From positions 1 to 59,888 of IMG/VR virus record IMGVR_UViG_3300032797_000052: 59,888 nucleotides of DNA, one strand, 5' to 3'. This DNA is from a virus. Under the pieces are notes generated by a model. It saw nothing but the letters and a program-made list of their open reading frames with translations, did not search any database and was not told where the DNA came from. How positions within the stretch are numbered: position 1 is the stretch's first letter; every line of letters starts with the position of its first letter. Of the stretch, positions 44,055 through 53,674 are shown one piece after another. A program made the position numbers and the translations under genes.

Positions 44055-46601
44055 ATGGATTTTCATATTCCAGACTATGTAAGGATTACAATAGCAGGAA
44101 ATAGTGTAACTCCTTACATTATAAGTTATAGTAGAAAAGATGACTTATGTGAATTAAGTGAATCTTTTGAACTTCAACTTAGTCTTACATGCCCATACAC
44201 TATCAATCCATATAATGATGTTTTGATTGAGGAATTATATAATGGTTCAACTGGTTATGTATTAAGAGGATATATAGTAGAAACTGATAAAAATTATGAA
44301 GAGGGAATACTTACAATTAGAGGATTAGATAAATCAGTATTATTAGATGATTATTTCATACCACAAAATTTAACTTCAACAGGACAAACAGTAGATTATT
44401 GGATTAATTATCTTATCAGTTTAACTGGATTATCGACTCACTTTGATGTTAGTAGTGTGTATATTGTCGAAAATGAAACTCCATTAGGATTTCAAACAGT
44501 CGCAGATGCAGTTATGAAACTAGAACGTCAAGCTGCATATTATATTAAGTATGATTCACAAAACGATTATATAAAAATTTTTAGATTAGGAAATAGTCAA
44601 ACAGTCTTAACAATCACTACAAATGATGTGGTTGATGCAAAAAGAAGCACTGGAACTGAGAATACTAGAAATGTAGTAAAAGTTTTTGGTGGATATAAAT
44701 ATAATATCCTAGATGGAAGTTCTACACAGGTTTTTGCAAAAGCAAGGAGCGGTATGCCAGAACTGCTTGTGGATAAAACTGCGGCTATAGTTTCTCCAGT
44801 TCTTAGAAGTCAAACATATGCTTATATTGTGGCTAATCGTATTCTAAGTGTTGTAAATGGTCTAGATGATGAACAACTTTATATGCTAGCAGGATTTTAT
44901 CCAACTGTTCATGTTGGAGAATGTGTTTATATTGATGTTAACTTTGCCAATTTAGAATTTCATGGAAATAGAATGATAACATCAATAGAAACTAATGTAA
45001 GTAGTGATGGTGCTTTTACGACTATTGGAGTGGGAAAGAAATGTCCTAGAATATCTATAAATCTTCCTGATCCTCCAGTTTTCGTAACTGATTCTGTAAA
45101 TGGAGTTGGTGTATCTTGGAATGGTGGAGATTCATTTTTACCCTCAAATACAGGATTAACAGGAGATGCTTTAGATGCTTATGGTATCGCTGTGAATCAA
45201 TGGGGACAATCTATGGTTCTTACCAAGGATGGATTATATAGAAGGTATGGAACAGGAGGAACTTGGTCAAAACTTTCAGAATTACCAGACCCAGTTAATA
45301 CAGCGGGGGATTATCCTACTCCAACAGTAGCATCTGGAATTACTTTCTTAAAAGTTGTAGATGAACCAACAGGATATGGAAAATTTCATGTTCTAGCTAG
45401 AGAAGATGCAGGACCATTAAGATCATGGATTTATACAACTAAAAATTTTGGTATGTCGTGGGATTCAGAGGAACTTTGGATTAATAAAACTCCTAGCGGA
45501 TATCTATGGAATATATATCCAATTGATATCGAAGTATCCCCAACTAATAATGTTTATACTTTAGTTAATGCTTCTCAACCTAAATCTGGAATTTATTATA
45601 CCCATCAAACATCTCCATACTCATTTGACTTGTGTACTTGGTCTAGTGAAACTGATCCAACGGTTAAACATACGATCTATGATTATGATGTATCTACAAG
45701 AAATTGTAGAATATACTCAATACCATATAATCGCAGAATAGCTTATGCAATTCAGGTTTTACTATTTCCAGCAGGATATTCTTGTGCTCGTATTAATATT
45801 CATAAAACAACTGATTTTGGAGATACTTGGACTGAGATATATAATCAAGTACCATCTTTACCTCTCCCAATCGAACCTGATACTTTTGTATACTATTATT
45901 CATGGCAACTACTTTTTGATACGTCATCCACCACAAATGAAATTAGATTTACACAACCTTTCAGTAGTAGTCATATAACTTCAATAAAACATACTAATGG
46001 AACAGTTTATTATACACATACACAATATTTCTACGATGGAGGATATACTTTTACTATAGATAGTTCTGGAAATGTAATTGAGGGTAGTTATGGTCCAACT
46101 TATAGTGGAAGTGAGACCTGGGAAACTTTAGATCAATGGGGAGCGGGTTCTGGTTATTTCGGACCAGGACCAGGACCTTATGGAACTTGGCCTATAAATA
46201 AATATTCTCCTACAGTGGGAGTAAGTTATGATTGGACTGATCCTTATTCTGGATATGAATATCCTCCAGGCGAAGATTATAGTTATATGCCTGATCCTAG
46301 AATTACTACTTATGATGTATATAGTGAGAATAATGCTAATTATATAAATAAAAACGATGGAACATTTAGTTATTTATCTGGAATGTCTGGTCTTAATATA
46401 AATTATGCATATGATGATGGTTATGCTTATAGAATATATTATGATACTGATGAATGGTGGTATTTTGGTTATGGTGATCCAGCAATTCCTATTACAGCAA
46501 TAGATGAACAAGTAGCTGGACCTTCTGATATTCCACTTGATCCTATACCTCCTTATGGACCTTATTCTGTTTGGGATATGGAAGTTGGAGACCCTGATTA
46601 A
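44055..46601 (+). CDS. Hub protein fused to beta-propeller-like region
   Basis: 848 residues. Residues 1-340 repeat the gpD-like hub layout (VRITIAGNSVTPYIISYSRK, LRGYIVETDKN, MKLERQAAYYIKYDSQNDY, ITSIETNVSSDGAFTTIGVG). From about 345 there are sialidase-type Asp-box elements: TKDGLYRRYGTGGTW, TKNFGMSWDS and TTDFGDTWTE, which suggest a beta-propeller. A Tyr/Pro-rich tail follows. The fusion would place a sugar-binding or glycan-cleaving propeller at the tail tip. Catalytic residues are not evident. Confidence 0.7.
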   Translation: MDFHIPDYVRITIAGNSVTPYIISYSRKDDLCELSESFELQLSLTCPYTINPYNDVLIEELYNGSTGYVLRGYIVETDKNYEEGILTIRGLDKSVLLDDYFIPQNLTSTGQTVDYWINYLISLTGLSTHFDVSSVYIVENETPLGFQTVADAVMKLERQAAYYIKYDSQNDYIKIFRLGNSQTVLTITTNDVVDAKRSTGTENTRNVVKVFGGYKYNILDGSSTQVFAKARSGMPELLVDKTAAIVSPVLRSQTYAYIVANRILSVVNGLDDEQLYMLAGFYPTVHVGECVYIDVNFANLEFHGNRMITSIETNVSSDGAFTTIGVGKKCPRISINLPDPPVFVTDSVNGVGVSWNGGDSFLPSNTGLTGDALDAYGIAVNQWGQSMVLTKDGLYRRYGTGGTWSKLSELPDPVNTAGDYPTPTVASGITFLKVVDEPTGYGKFHVLAREDAGPLRSWIYTTKNFGMSWDSEELWINKTPSGYLWNIYPIDIEVSPTNNVYTLVNASQPKSGIYYTHQTSPYSFDLCTWSSETDPTVKHTIYDYDVSTRNCRIYSIPYNRRIAYAIQVLLFPAGYSCARINIHKTTDFGDTWTEIYNQVPSLPLPIEPDTFVYYYSWQLLFDTSSTTNEIRFTQPFSSSHITSIKHTNGTVYYTHTQYFYDGGYTFTIDSSGNVIEGSYGPTYSGSETWETLDQWGAGSGYFGPGPGPYGTWPINKYSPTVGVSYDWTDPYSGYEYPPGEDYSYMPDPRITTYDVYSENNANYINKNDGTFSYLSGMSGLNINYAYDDGYAYRIYYDTDEWWYFGYGDPAIPITAIDEQVAGPSDIPLDPIPPYGPYSVWDMEVGDPD

Positions 46602-47176
46602 TGTCACTGGTAGTGTTGGAAAGTAGAGATTCTGTTGATAGTATTTCTCCAATATGGTCTGGAGCAACTCCATTTATTCTAAGTTACTTAAAATTATATG
46701 CAAATACTTTTGATACTTATATCTGTGGACCATATACACCTTTTGGTGGATATTTACTTAGAATAAATACATATAATGGTCTTTATACTGCAACAGAAGT
46801 TAGACCTCCAGTTGCATCAGGATTAGCAAGAGGACTCAGTGTATCACATTATTGGGGAGAAAATGGATATGCTGTTTATTCCGCAGCAGTTGAAACTTCT
46901 GGAAATAAGACTATGTTTTCTACAGCATATCCAGAAATATTGGGAGGCTGGACAACTTGTGCGCCTATATCTGGAATAGGAAATCCAATTGATATAGTAT
47001 TTCCAGATACACCAAATAGTCCTAGATTTTTAGTTGGAATAAGTACTCCAAATAGTCAGCATGTAGAAGTTGTTTTAGCAGATGATCCAGAATTAGTAAA
47101 TAGATATCCTACAGATTGGTCAGCTTTAGATAACACTGGTTCAGTCACCGATCTTGAATGTATGAGGTTTATATAG
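46601..47176 (+). CDS. Hypothetical tail-tip protein
   Basis: 191 residues, beta-rich with many Tyr and Gly residues (YICGPYTPFGGYLLRIN). It overlaps the previous gene by one base and precedes the collagen-like fibre by one base. Probably virion-associated; family unknown. Confidence 0.55.
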   Translation: MSLVVLESRDSVDSISPIWSGATPFILSYLKLYANTFDTYICGPYTPFGGYLLRINTYNGLYTATEVRPPVASGLARGLSVSHYWGENGYAVYSAAVETSGNKTMFSTAYPEILGGWTTCAPISGIGNPIDIVFPDTPNSPRFLVGISTPNSQHVEVVLADDPELVNRYPTDWSALDNTGSVTDLECMRFI

Positions 47177-48106
47177 ATGCCTACTATTACAAATGATTAT
47201 CATAGTGAACTTTTAAATACTATGAGAGACCTTGCAAGAGGTTCTAAGTGGTGGTCAGCACCTATTAATCTAGGAGGTGCTCCTGGTCCTGGCGGAGGAT
47301 CAGGTGTTCCTGTTGGCGGCATCTATGGACAATTAATTCAAACAAAAGTTGCTTATGATTCAAGTGAAGCCACTTATTCTGGTATTATAACTAATCCTCC
47401 TAGTGGAACTTTAGTTGATAATCTTGCACATCTCAGACAAAGACTTTATAATTTAGAAACGGGAAGTGGAACTTACAGTGGTAGCGGAATATCATCAATA
47501 GAAGTTAGAGATGATGGTGTATACAAAGGTAAAGTTACTGTTCTAGATTTTACTACAAATACAAATATTACGGTAACTGGTGATGTAGGTTATGTATCAT
47601 CAGAAGGTGGTGGTTATGGTATTTTAGGAACTTTAACATATGAAAATTTAACTCCTCAAATATCAGGCGTTACTCATTTTACTATTACTTATACAGCTAT
47701 TACTGGTTACTTTGGTGTATATCTAAATGGAGTTCGTCAAACAAATGACAGATATACAGTTGATCCAGGTAATCAAGGATTTGTAACTACATTTACTCCT
47801 GTAAGCGGTATTGATGTACTTTATGCTCAATATCTAACAATGTATGGGACTGTACAAGGTCCTACAGGTCCAACAGGACCTAGTGGGATAGGAAGTACAG
47901 GACCTACCGGAGCAACGGGTCCAATAGGGCCATCGGGGTCTCCTGGTGGAGCAACTGGACCTACTGGCCCTAGTGGGGCAAGCGGAGCAGTTGGAGCAAC
48001 TGGACCATCGGGAGCAGCAGGCGGACAAGGTAATACTGGAGCCACAGGTCCAACAGGACCTACTGGCCCAATAATTGATATTCTTAATCTTTTAATCTTT
48101 GTGTAG
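47177..48106 (+). CDS. Collagen-like tail fibre protein
   Basis: 309 residues. The first ~230 residues are a beta-rich fibre domain, and the region from about 231 on is made of Gly-x-y triplets, mainly GPT, GPS and GAT, about 22 in number, ending in a short hydrophobic tail ([11 protein letters not shown]). Such triplets form a triple helix. The GPT-rich type is known to be O-glycosylated on Thr in Bacillus BclA. Two glycosyltransferases are encoded in the same structural operon. Confidence 0.85.
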   Translation: MPTITNDYHSELLNTMRDLARGSKWWSAPINLGGAPGPGGGSGVPVGGIYGQLIQTKVAYDSSEATYSGIITNPPSGTLVDNLAHLRQRLYNLETGSGTYSGSGISSIEVRDDGVYKGKVTVLDFTTNTNITVTGDVGYVSSEGGGYGILGTLTYENLTPQISGVTHFTITYTAITGYFGVYLNGVRQTNDRYTVDPGNQGFVTTFTPVSGIDVLYAQYLTMYGTVQGPTGPTGPSGIGSTGPTGATGPIGPSGSPGGATGPTGPSGASGAVGATGPSGAAGGQGNTGATGPTGPTGPIIDILNLLIFV

Positions 48107-48114
48107 GTGAAATT

Positions 48115-48456
48115 ATGACTGTTTATACAAAAGAGTTCTTAAGTGGATCAACTAATGGTAAAGCAATTCAACTTCTAACAGTGACTTCACCAGGAACTTT
48201 GATTCATACAGCAGCTTCCACATCCAAAGATGAAATTTGGATTTATGCTGTTAATGATGATACTTTAACTCGTAAATTAACAATCGAGTGGGGAGGTACA
48301 ACTGTTGCAGATAGACTCGAAGTTGGAGTTGATGCAGAGGCAGGATTTGCACTAATTATCCCAGGCTTAATTTTAATAAGCGGATTAATAGTTAGAGCAT
48401 TTGCTGATGTAGCGAGTGGTGTTCTAATTGGTGGATTCGTTAATAGGATTACATAA
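48115..48456 (+). CDS. Small structural protein
   Basis: 113 residues, beta-rich (KEFLSGSTNGKAIQLLTVTS, IEWGGTTVADRLEV). Resembles small proteins found next to phage fibres; compare the 105-residue protein at 27804. Ends with ATAATG overlap. Confidence 0.55.
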   Translation: MTVYTKEFLSGSTNGKAIQLLTVTSPGTLIHTAASTSKDEIWIYAVNDDTLTRKLTIEWGGTTVADRLEVGVDAEAGFALIIPGLILISGLIVRAFADVASGVLIGGFVNRIT

Positions 48457-49223
48457 TGCCTCAATCCATTACTAATGCTCAACCTGCAAGATTTAGAAGC
48501 CGTCACCCAGGAAAAATTGATGCTGGAAACAGGAATCCCTATGATCCTGCTAGTTGGGGAACTTTATACTCCTGGTATAATGCTGACTATGGAGTTACCC
48601 TAGATGGAAGTAATAATGTTACAACGTGGGTTGATAAATCTGTAAATCATCATATAATGAATTCTTTAACCTCTGGTGACAGACCTGCATTTTTATCAAA
48701 TCAATTTGGTATACTAAATGAATTTTCAGGAATACAATTTGCTGATCCTGAATATTTATATGGCACTGATATTCCAGCTACAGGCAGTAGTAATAGAGCA
48801 ATTATTATTATTATAAAGGATGTTACTGAAAATGGGTCTGATCCTATGAATCATATATGTCATTGGGGAACCAATGCTAATGATCAATCATGGGGATTAG
48901 TTTCTAAAACTGGTGGTTCATTTGAATATGGAAATCACTATTGGGCCGATCATAGTCATAGTTTAATAACTCCTGTATCCTCTATAAAATGTATTATAGA
49001 GAACAAAATTGGAGATTATGAATATTGGTATCAAAATGGAGTTTTATCAACCTCAGTATATAAAGTTTGTAATACTGGAAGTACATATGGAATGCTCATA
49101 GGTTCTCGTATTGAGTCTCCCGCAGAAGGTGCCAATTTTTGTATTTGTGAACTTATGACTTATTCAAATGACATAGATGTTAATTCAGTTTGGCCGGTTA
49201 TTAAAGCACAATATGGTTTGTAA
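48456..49223 (+). CDS. LamG/concanavalin-like adhesin
   Basis: 255 residues. SWYNADYGVTLDGSNNVTTW and VDKSVNHHIMNS near 40-65, then IQFADPEYLYG, are the common opening of phage and bacterial LamG-type lectin domains (Trp-Tyr-Asn-Ala-Asp-x-Gly-Val). Likely binds cell-surface glycan. It stands between the two collagen-like fibres and next to a glycosyltransferase. Confidence 0.7.
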   Translation: MPQSITNAQPARFRSRHPGKIDAGNRNPYDPASWGTLYSWYNADYGVTLDGSNNVTTWVDKSVNHHIMNSLTSGDRPAFLSNQFGILNEFSGIQFADPEYLYGTDIPATGSSNRAIIIIIKDVTENGSDPMNHICHWGTNANDQSWGLVSKTGGSFEYGNHYWADHSHSLITPVSSIKCIIENKIGDYEYWYQNGVLSTSVYKVCNTGSTYGMLIGSRIESPAEGANFCICELMTYSNDIDVNSVWPVIKAQYGL

Positions 49224-49238
49224 TAAGGAGAGGATAAA

Positions 49239-50342
49239 ATGAGGTTTCATTTATTAGGACTTGCACATACTAAAACAAATAAAGATTTTATTTTGTGTGC
49301 ATATACTCAAAAAGTATATAAATTGGCAAGGATGCTCACAAAGTTAGGACATGAAGTTATTCATTATGGAGCAGACGGAAGTGATGTACCATGCGAGCAT
49401 GTGACTGTAATAACTGATGATGTCTGGAAACAATGTTATGGGGATTATGACTGGAGAAAAGAATTCTTTAAACATGATCCAAATGATTCAGCATATACTA
49501 CTTTTAATACAAATGCTATCAGAGAAATAAATACTAGGAAAAGAGATAAAGATTTTTTACTCGTTTCCTTTGGAAATTATCAAAAATCTATAGTAGATGC
49601 AGTAAATATTCCCCTCACAGTTGAAATGGGAATTGGGTATTCTGGAGTATTTTGTAAATATAAGATTTTTGAAAGTTATGCTTGGATGCATTATATTTAT
49701 GGACTTATAAAGCAAGATGATGGAATTTGGTATGATGCTGTAATTCCTAATTATTTTGATCCACATGATTTTATTTTCAAAGACAAAAAAGAGGATTATT
49801 TTGCCTATCTTGGAAGAATAATCTCAAGAAAAGGAATACAAGTAGCTGTGGATACAACAAAAGTTATAGGTGCAGAACTAAGAGTTGCTGGACAAGGTTC
49901 TTTGAAAGATTTAGGAATAACAGATAATCATGTAAATCATATCGGTTCTGTAAATACAGAAGAAAGAAAAGAATTTTTAAGTAACGCAAAAGCATTATTT
50001 GTTCCAACATATTACCTAGAACCTTTTGGTGGAGTTGCTGTAGAAGCAATGTTAAGTGGAACTCCTGTTATAACAACTGATTGGGGAGTATTTAGTGATA
50101 TAATAGATCATGGAGTGAATGGTTTTAGATGTAGAACTCTAGATGATTTTGTATTTGCTGCTAGACATATTGATGATTTAGATAAAAAATTGATTAGAAG
50201 ATGCGCTAAAAAGAATTATTCTATGAAACGAGTTTCAAAAATGTATGAGGAATACTTCACAAAATTGAGTGATTTATATAAAAAAGGGTGGTATGAAATT
50301 CATGATGATAGGCAAAATCTTGATTGGTTGAGGAAATACTAA
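49239..50342 (+). CDS. GT4-family glycosyltransferase in fibre operon
   Basis: 367 residues. The C-terminal half is a clear Glycos_transf_1 domain: [15 protein letters not shown] near 188, [16 protein letters not shown], and [12 protein letters not shown] near 265 with the E-x7-E pair, then [15 protein letters not shown]. The N-terminal half has a [16 protein letters not shown] start as in GT-B enzymes. Its place between a lectin-like adhesin and a collagen-like fibre suggests the fibre as acceptor. GGAGAGG precedes ATG. Confidence 0.85.
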   Translation: MRFHLLGLAHTKTNKDFILCAYTQKVYKLARMLTKLGHEVIHYGADGSDVPCEHVTVITDDVWKQCYGDYDWRKEFFKHDPNDSAYTTFNTNAIREINTRKRDKDFLLVSFGNYQKSIVDAVNIPLTVEMGIGYSGVFCKYKIFESYAWMHYIYGLIKQDDGIWYDAVIPNYFDPHDFIFKDKKEDYFAYLGRIISRKGIQVAVDTTKVIGAELRVAGQGSLKDLGITDNHVNHIGSVNTEERKEFLSNAKALFVPTYYLEPFGGVAVEAMLSGTPVITTDWGVFSDIIDHGVNGFRCRTLDDFVFAARHIDDLDKKLIRRCAKKNYSMKRVSKMYEEYFTKLSDLYKKGWYEIHDDRQNLDWLRKY

Positions 50343-51181
50343 TGACTGATAGAACTAGAGTAACTAATCTCGATATAAGTCCTTTGGGTGGTAATCAAGG
50401 AGATGTCCCAACTATTAGTGGATTATCTGTCTATTGGAAACCACCAACAGCAGCATCCGGTATTGCAGGAGCTACAGGACCAACTGGACCTACAGGAGAA
50501 AGTGGACCAAGTGGTTCTAGTGGTCCTACAGGGTCTAGTGGTCCTAGTGGAGCTACAGGACCAACTGGACCTTCTGGAGGGGGAAGTGGAAGTACATTAT
50601 ATGATACTAACTGGCCTAAAAGAACTGGTGCAACTGCTGACAGATGGTATTATGGAACTGCAAGTCCAAACGTAGCAGCAGCAGGAGGAAGTTTTACTTC
50701 AAATACATTATATGCTCATCCATTAATAGTTCCTGTAACTAGAACAATAGATAGACTATGTTTTACAATTACAACATCACAACCTAATTCTTTTGCACAA
50801 ATGGGAATTTATATAGATAATGGTTCTGGATATCCTGACGCTTTAGTTTATCAATCTGCACAATTTGATTGCACAACTGTTGTTAATAAAGTAGATACTC
50901 CAGGAACTCCTGTTACTGTTAGTGGAGGTTATTTATATTGGTTAGTTTACGGATGCAATAATGGTTCGGTCGGAATTAGACGTTTGCTTGGAACTAGTAT
51001 GGGAGATATTGGTATTTTGGGAATGGTCGCAGGTGGTGGGGTACCACAACCAGGATTCGGTTGGTATAAATCTTTTACCCTAATTAGTGGCGGAGCTTTA
51101 CCAAGTCCATATACAGTAGGAGGTACAATTGTAGGTACAGCATCTTATTTACCTTGTATATGGGTTAGATATGCAACATAA
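50342..51181 (+). CDS. Collagen-like fibre protein, second copy
   Basis: 279 residues from the TAATG start at 50342. About 40 N-terminal residues are followed by 15 or so Gly-x-y triplets ([16 protein letters not shown]) and a C-terminal globular beta domain of about 190 residues ([20 protein letters not shown]), as in many trimeric receptor-binding tips. GAGGAAA precedes the start. Triplets alternate Thr and Ser as possible glycosylation sites. The tip may be the receptor-binding part. Confidence 0.8.
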   Translation: MTDRTRVTNLDISPLGGNQGDVPTISGLSVYWKPPTAASGIAGATGPTGPTGESGPSGSSGPTGSSGPSGATGPTGPSGGGSGSTLYDTNWPKRTGATADRWYYGTASPNVAAAGGSFTSNTLYAHPLIVPVTRTIDRLCFTITTSQPNSFAQMGIYIDNGSGYPDALVYQSAQFDCTTVVNKVDTPGTPVTVSGGYLYWLVYGCNNGSVGIRRLLGTSMGDIGILGMVAGGGVPQPGFGWYKSFTLISGGALPSPYTVGGTIVGTASYLPCIWVRYAT

Positions 51182-51209
51182 AATATTACATTTTGGAGAA
51201 TATATATTT

Positions 51210-51443
51210 ATGACAAAATTTTGGGAATTATTAGAAGAAAGTGTTATTGTGCAAGGACTTATGACTGTTGGAGTTTGGGCAGCGATTATCTATATGGCAA
51301 TATGTGGAAAACCTGTTCCAGATATTTTAACAGCGGGTGGAATGGGCATTTTAGGTTTTTGGTTTGGCAGTAAATCACAGATGGCTGCGGCAAGTGCTGC
51401 TAAAGCTGTAGTAACTGCCGCTGCAAAAAAACAAATAAATTAG
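51210..51443 (+). CDS. Holin-like small membrane protein
   Basis: 77 residues from ATG at 51210 (a longer frame begins inside the previous gene). One hydrophobic segment at about 12-31 (VQGLMTVGVWAAIIYMAICG) and a second at about 38-52 (ILTAGGMGILGFWFG), then an Ala/Lys tail. Two spans with a basic C-terminus fit class II holins. No endolysin is visible beside it, so the name is provisional. Confidence 0.6.
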   Translation: MTKFWELLEESVIVQGLMTVGVWAAIIYMAICGKPVPDILTAGGMGILGFWFGSKSQMAAASAAKAVVTAAAKKQIN

Positions 51444-51454
51444 GAGAGGACAAA

Positions 51455-51688
51455 ATGAGTAAGTCACATGAACATGATTATTGTGGTTGTAGTCATATAG
51501 TTGCATACTGTAAGCATTGTGATGTTTGTTATTGTACTTTATGTGGAAGAGAGTGGGGTTTTAGAACTTATAGAACTATATCTCCGTGGTATCCTAATAC
51601 TACTACACCATATTGGGGAACAATTACTTATAATTCACCTACCAATACAAGTGGATCAGTAGCAATCAATCACAACCATAATGAATAA
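51455..51688 (+). CDS. His- and Cys-rich small protein
   Basis: 77 residues. The first 40 carry HEHDYCGCSHIVAYCKHCDVCYCTLCGREW, seven Cys plus several His, a likely metal site. The rest is Tyr/Pro/Thr-rich and ends HNHNE. GGAGAGG precedes ATG. Possibly a virion minor protein or metal-stabilised tip; no family known. Confidence 0.6.
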   Translation: MSKSHEHDYCGCSHIVAYCKHCDVCYCTLCGREWGFRTYRTISPWYPNTTTPYWGTITYNSPTNTSGSVAINHNHNE

Positions 51689-51734
51689 AATTCATTATAA
51701 TTATACTAAAGTAACCAAAATTTAAGGAGATTCT

Positions 51735-52280
51735 ATGACTAAATACTATGTCGAAGTTTGGAATGATGACACTAAAAAGTTTGAAGTAATAGAGTTACCA
51801 ACTTCTTCAGAAACATCTATTGTAATGCCCACATCTACATGGCAAGATGTGACAAGTAAAGTTCTATTTGGGTTCAATGGTTTAAGACAATGGCCGAATT
51901 TAGGGGTGGGAGGAGAGTTTACAGCAGAAGCCTTCATCCAAAATAAAAAAGTTGATTTAAGAATATTTGGAAAAATTGGTACAGGGACTACATTCCCAAG
52001 TAATAGTGCATGGTACTTCTATATGTTAGCACCAGAATTACAGGCAAAGGATAGAGCAATAGGAACTTTGGCTATGTATCTAGATAACGGGGGATCATTG
52101 TTTGGGGATTGTCGTTTCTTGTACAAAGGTGATGCTAATCCTCCATATTATCCTTTGTGTCTATATTATGCTTCCACACTTCCAGCCGGTGCTGGCTATC
52201 TTACAAGTATCTATCCTTGGACTTGGGCCGAAAGACCTAACTCTTGGTTTTTGGCACAAATTACTTATAGAACAGTATGA
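51735..52280 (+). CDS. Hypothetical structural protein
   Basis: 181 residues, beta-rich with many aromatic residues (WYFYMLAPELQAKDRAIG, PPYYPLCLYYAS). Preceded by AAGGAG. It is the last long gene of the structural run and might be a minor virion component. Unrecognised. Confidence 0.6.
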   Translation: MTKYYVEVWNDDTKKFEVIELPTSSETSIVMPTSTWQDVTSKVLFGFNGLRQWPNLGVGGEFTAEAFIQNKKVDLRIFGKIGTGTTFPSNSAWYFYMLAPELQAKDRAIGTLAMYLDNGGSLFGDCRFLYKGDANPPYYPLCLYYASTLPAGAGYLTSIYPWTWAERPNSWFLAQITYRTV

Positions 52281-52474
52281 AGTCAGTTCAATTAATGTCT
52301 GGTGAAGAATGGATTGAACCATTAAACCGCGGAAAAGTTTGTGTTAGAATACAGTGTTGTGATTGTGGGTTAAATCACGATATTGAGTTTGAAGTAAAGG
52401 ATGATAAACTAAAAATGCGTTGGCATGAGAACCGAAAGGCTACAAGTGCAGCAAGAAGAAAACACTTGACTTAA
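52277..52474 (+). CDS. Conserved small phage protein
   Basis: 65 residues. RIQCCDCGLNHDIEFEV near 24-40 and MRWHENRKATSAARRK near the end form a short phage protein type in which CCDCGLxH is followed by a basic RNxxAT segment. Function unknown. It overlaps the previous stop by four bases. Confidence 0.65.
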   Translation: MKSVQLMSGEEWIEPLNRGKVCVRIQCCDCGLNHDIEFEVKDDKLKMRWHENRKATSAARRKHLT

Positions 52475-52494
52475 TCCCTTAAACATGATATAAT
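52466..52494 (+). promoter_or_regulatory. Sigma70 promoter for tRNA-Tyr
   Basis: TTGACT (52466-52471), 17-bp spacer, TATAAT (52489-52494), ending 9 bp before the tRNA. It overlaps the last codons of the preceding gene. Confidence 0.75.
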
Positions 52495-52503
52495 AGGGTA
52501 AAT

Positions 52504-52591
52504 GGGTGCATTGAGCAATCCGGTGTGCTCGCCTGACTGTAGATCAGGTTCCCAAAAAGACATGGTGGTTCAAATCCATCTGCACCCACCA
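52504..52591 (+). tRNA. tRNA-Tyr (GTA), CCA encoded
   Basis: Acceptor GGGTGCA/TGCACCC with discriminator A and encoded CCA. D stem GAGC/GCTC, anticodon stem CCTGA/TCAGG with loop CTGTAGA (anticodon GTA), a long variable arm, and T arm GGTGG-TTCAAAT-CCATC. The long variable arm is normal for bacterial tRNA-Tyr. It has its own promoter and terminator, so it is a single-gene transcription unit. Confidence 0.95.
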
Positions 52592-52597
52592 ATAAAT

Positions 52598-52627
52598 AAT
52601 AGGACCTTAATGGTCCTATTTCTTTTT
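52598..52627 (+). terminator. Terminator after tRNA-Tyr
   Basis: AATAGGACC (52598-52606) pairs perfectly with GGTCCTATT (52612-52620) over a 5-nt loop, followed by TCTTTTT. Confidence 0.85.
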
Positions 52628-52687
52628 CCGATACCGATTTCATTTTTTTGGTTAGTTTCTTTGATGTATACAGGGGGGTGGCGGCGT

Positions 52688-52720
52688 AAAAAAAACCCCT
52701 CCCTTTTATTAAGGGAGGGG
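52688..52720 (-). terminator. Terminator for leftward GC-rich gene
   Basis: CCCCTCCCTT (52696-52705) pairs with AAGGGAGGGG (52711-52720) over TTATT; the eight A bases at 52688-52695 give a U tract when read leftward. It ends the gene at 52739-53455. Confidence 0.85.
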
Positions 52721-52738
52721 GGTACTACTTTACAAAGT

Positions 52739-53455
52739 CTAGTATCCTCTCAAATTCGCCTCCTTCTTTCCCTTGACAACCTGGTACTGCCCACTCGCAA
52801 CAGCCTGGTTCACGATTGACTCCAGCTTCGCGACCTTCGAGATTACGGTATCGCGATTGTAGGAAACATCCCCTACATGTGCTGATTCCACTTTCCAGCC
52901 CGACCGTTCTAGCGTAGTGAGCGCAGCACCCTTAATGTTTCCCTCGTGTGGCATACTTTGACGCGCCTTGATTACTCCCAAGACACAGTATGCCGCGACC
53001 TCGAGGAGTGCGACTAGGGGAGGCGTGTGTACAAACAATCCGTTAATCCACGCGTCAAGCATGCCCGCTTGTCCGTTTTTGCAGAAGGCGCGGTGATTCT
53101 TTGCATCGCCTACAGCTTCATAGCATGGCCAGTAGTCCTCTAGCTTGACTACTGCCTTCTTGCCTTCGGGATTCTTGAAGGTGACTTCCCCCGTGACCCT
53201 GCTATTCGAGGCGAATTGTGCAACGGCATTTTGCACAAAGCGGTATGCTTTGACTCCTCTCCCCGTATCGCCCATACAATCCTTGGCAAGATTAGTATAG
53301 GCAAGCGTTTGCTTCTGTGACATTGCGGGGAGCGTGACTCCCTCTCCGATCACCTGGTAGTGCGTGGAGAGGGAAACATTCGCGCTTGCCAGCTTACTCT
53401 CAGCCTTGGGCGATGCTTCCTTGATTCGTTTTTGTAGCGCAACGCGTGTAGCCAT
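52739..53455 (-). CDS. Hypothetical GC-rich gene product, likely acquired
   Basis: 238 residues from ATG at 53455 (AAGGAG seven bases upstream; a longer GTG frame to 53539 lacks one). The sequence (MATRVALQKRIKEASPKAES) has no motif I recognise; a hydrophobic helix lies near residue 150 (LVALLEVAAYCVLGVIK). Codons are GC-ending and clearly different from the AT-rich neighbours, so it is a probable recent import. It is read opposite to the flanking genes, carries its own terminator, and is preceded by a long structured leader. Confidence 0.7.
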   Translation of the reverse strand: MATRVALQKRIKEASPKAESKLASANVSLSTHYQVIGEGVTLPAMSQKQTLAYTNLAKDCMGDTGRGVKAYRFVQNAVAQFASNSRVTGEVTFKNPEGKKAVVKLEDYWPCYEAVGDAKNHRAFCKNGQAGMLDAWINGLFVHTPPLVALLEVAAYCVLGVIKARQSMPHEGNIKGAALTTLERSGWKVESAHVGDVSYNRDTVISKVAKLESIVNQAVASGQYQVVKGKKEANLRGY

Positions 53456-53543
53456 TACAAGACTCCTTATGAAACGCAAAACGTAGCATATAGGCGCGAG
53501 CGTATGCCCACAATAGAGAATCCTCCTTCCTGCCCGCACGCGA

Positions 53544-53674
53544 TAGACTCACTTGACCTAACCCAAGCCAGCGGAGGGAATTGCCACACGGAGGACTATA
53601 TGCGGGCTGATTCCGCCGGAGCGCCGCGTACGGATTCCACAACGCTAGCCTGGGAGGGCTGGAGGGTGAGTCTA
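53544..53674 (-). promoter_or_regulatory. Structured GC-rich leader upstream of the 238-aa gene
   Basis: In the leftward transcript TAGACTCAC (53674-53666) pairs with GTGAGTCTA (53552-53544), enclosing about 113 GC-rich nt with further short inverted segments. The leader ends 88 bases before the start codon. A TATAAT-like -10 (GGGTTATAAT) lies about 20 bp upstream, though no good -35 is visible. It might be a riboswitch-like element or an RNA gene of its own. Confidence 0.45.

Noticed and set aside
47827-48045. Pro-rich reverse-strand frames opposite the collagen-like gene
   Set aside because: They are the complement of Gly-Pro-Thr codons and have no ribosome binding site.
52502-52819. 105-residue plus-strand frame
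   Set aside because: It covers tRNA-Tyr and two terminators and starts at the tRNA, so it is chance.
53400-53642. 80-residue reverse frame upstream of the GC-rich gene
   Set aside because: It overlaps the structured leader and the start of the better-supported gene in another frame, with no ribosome binding site.
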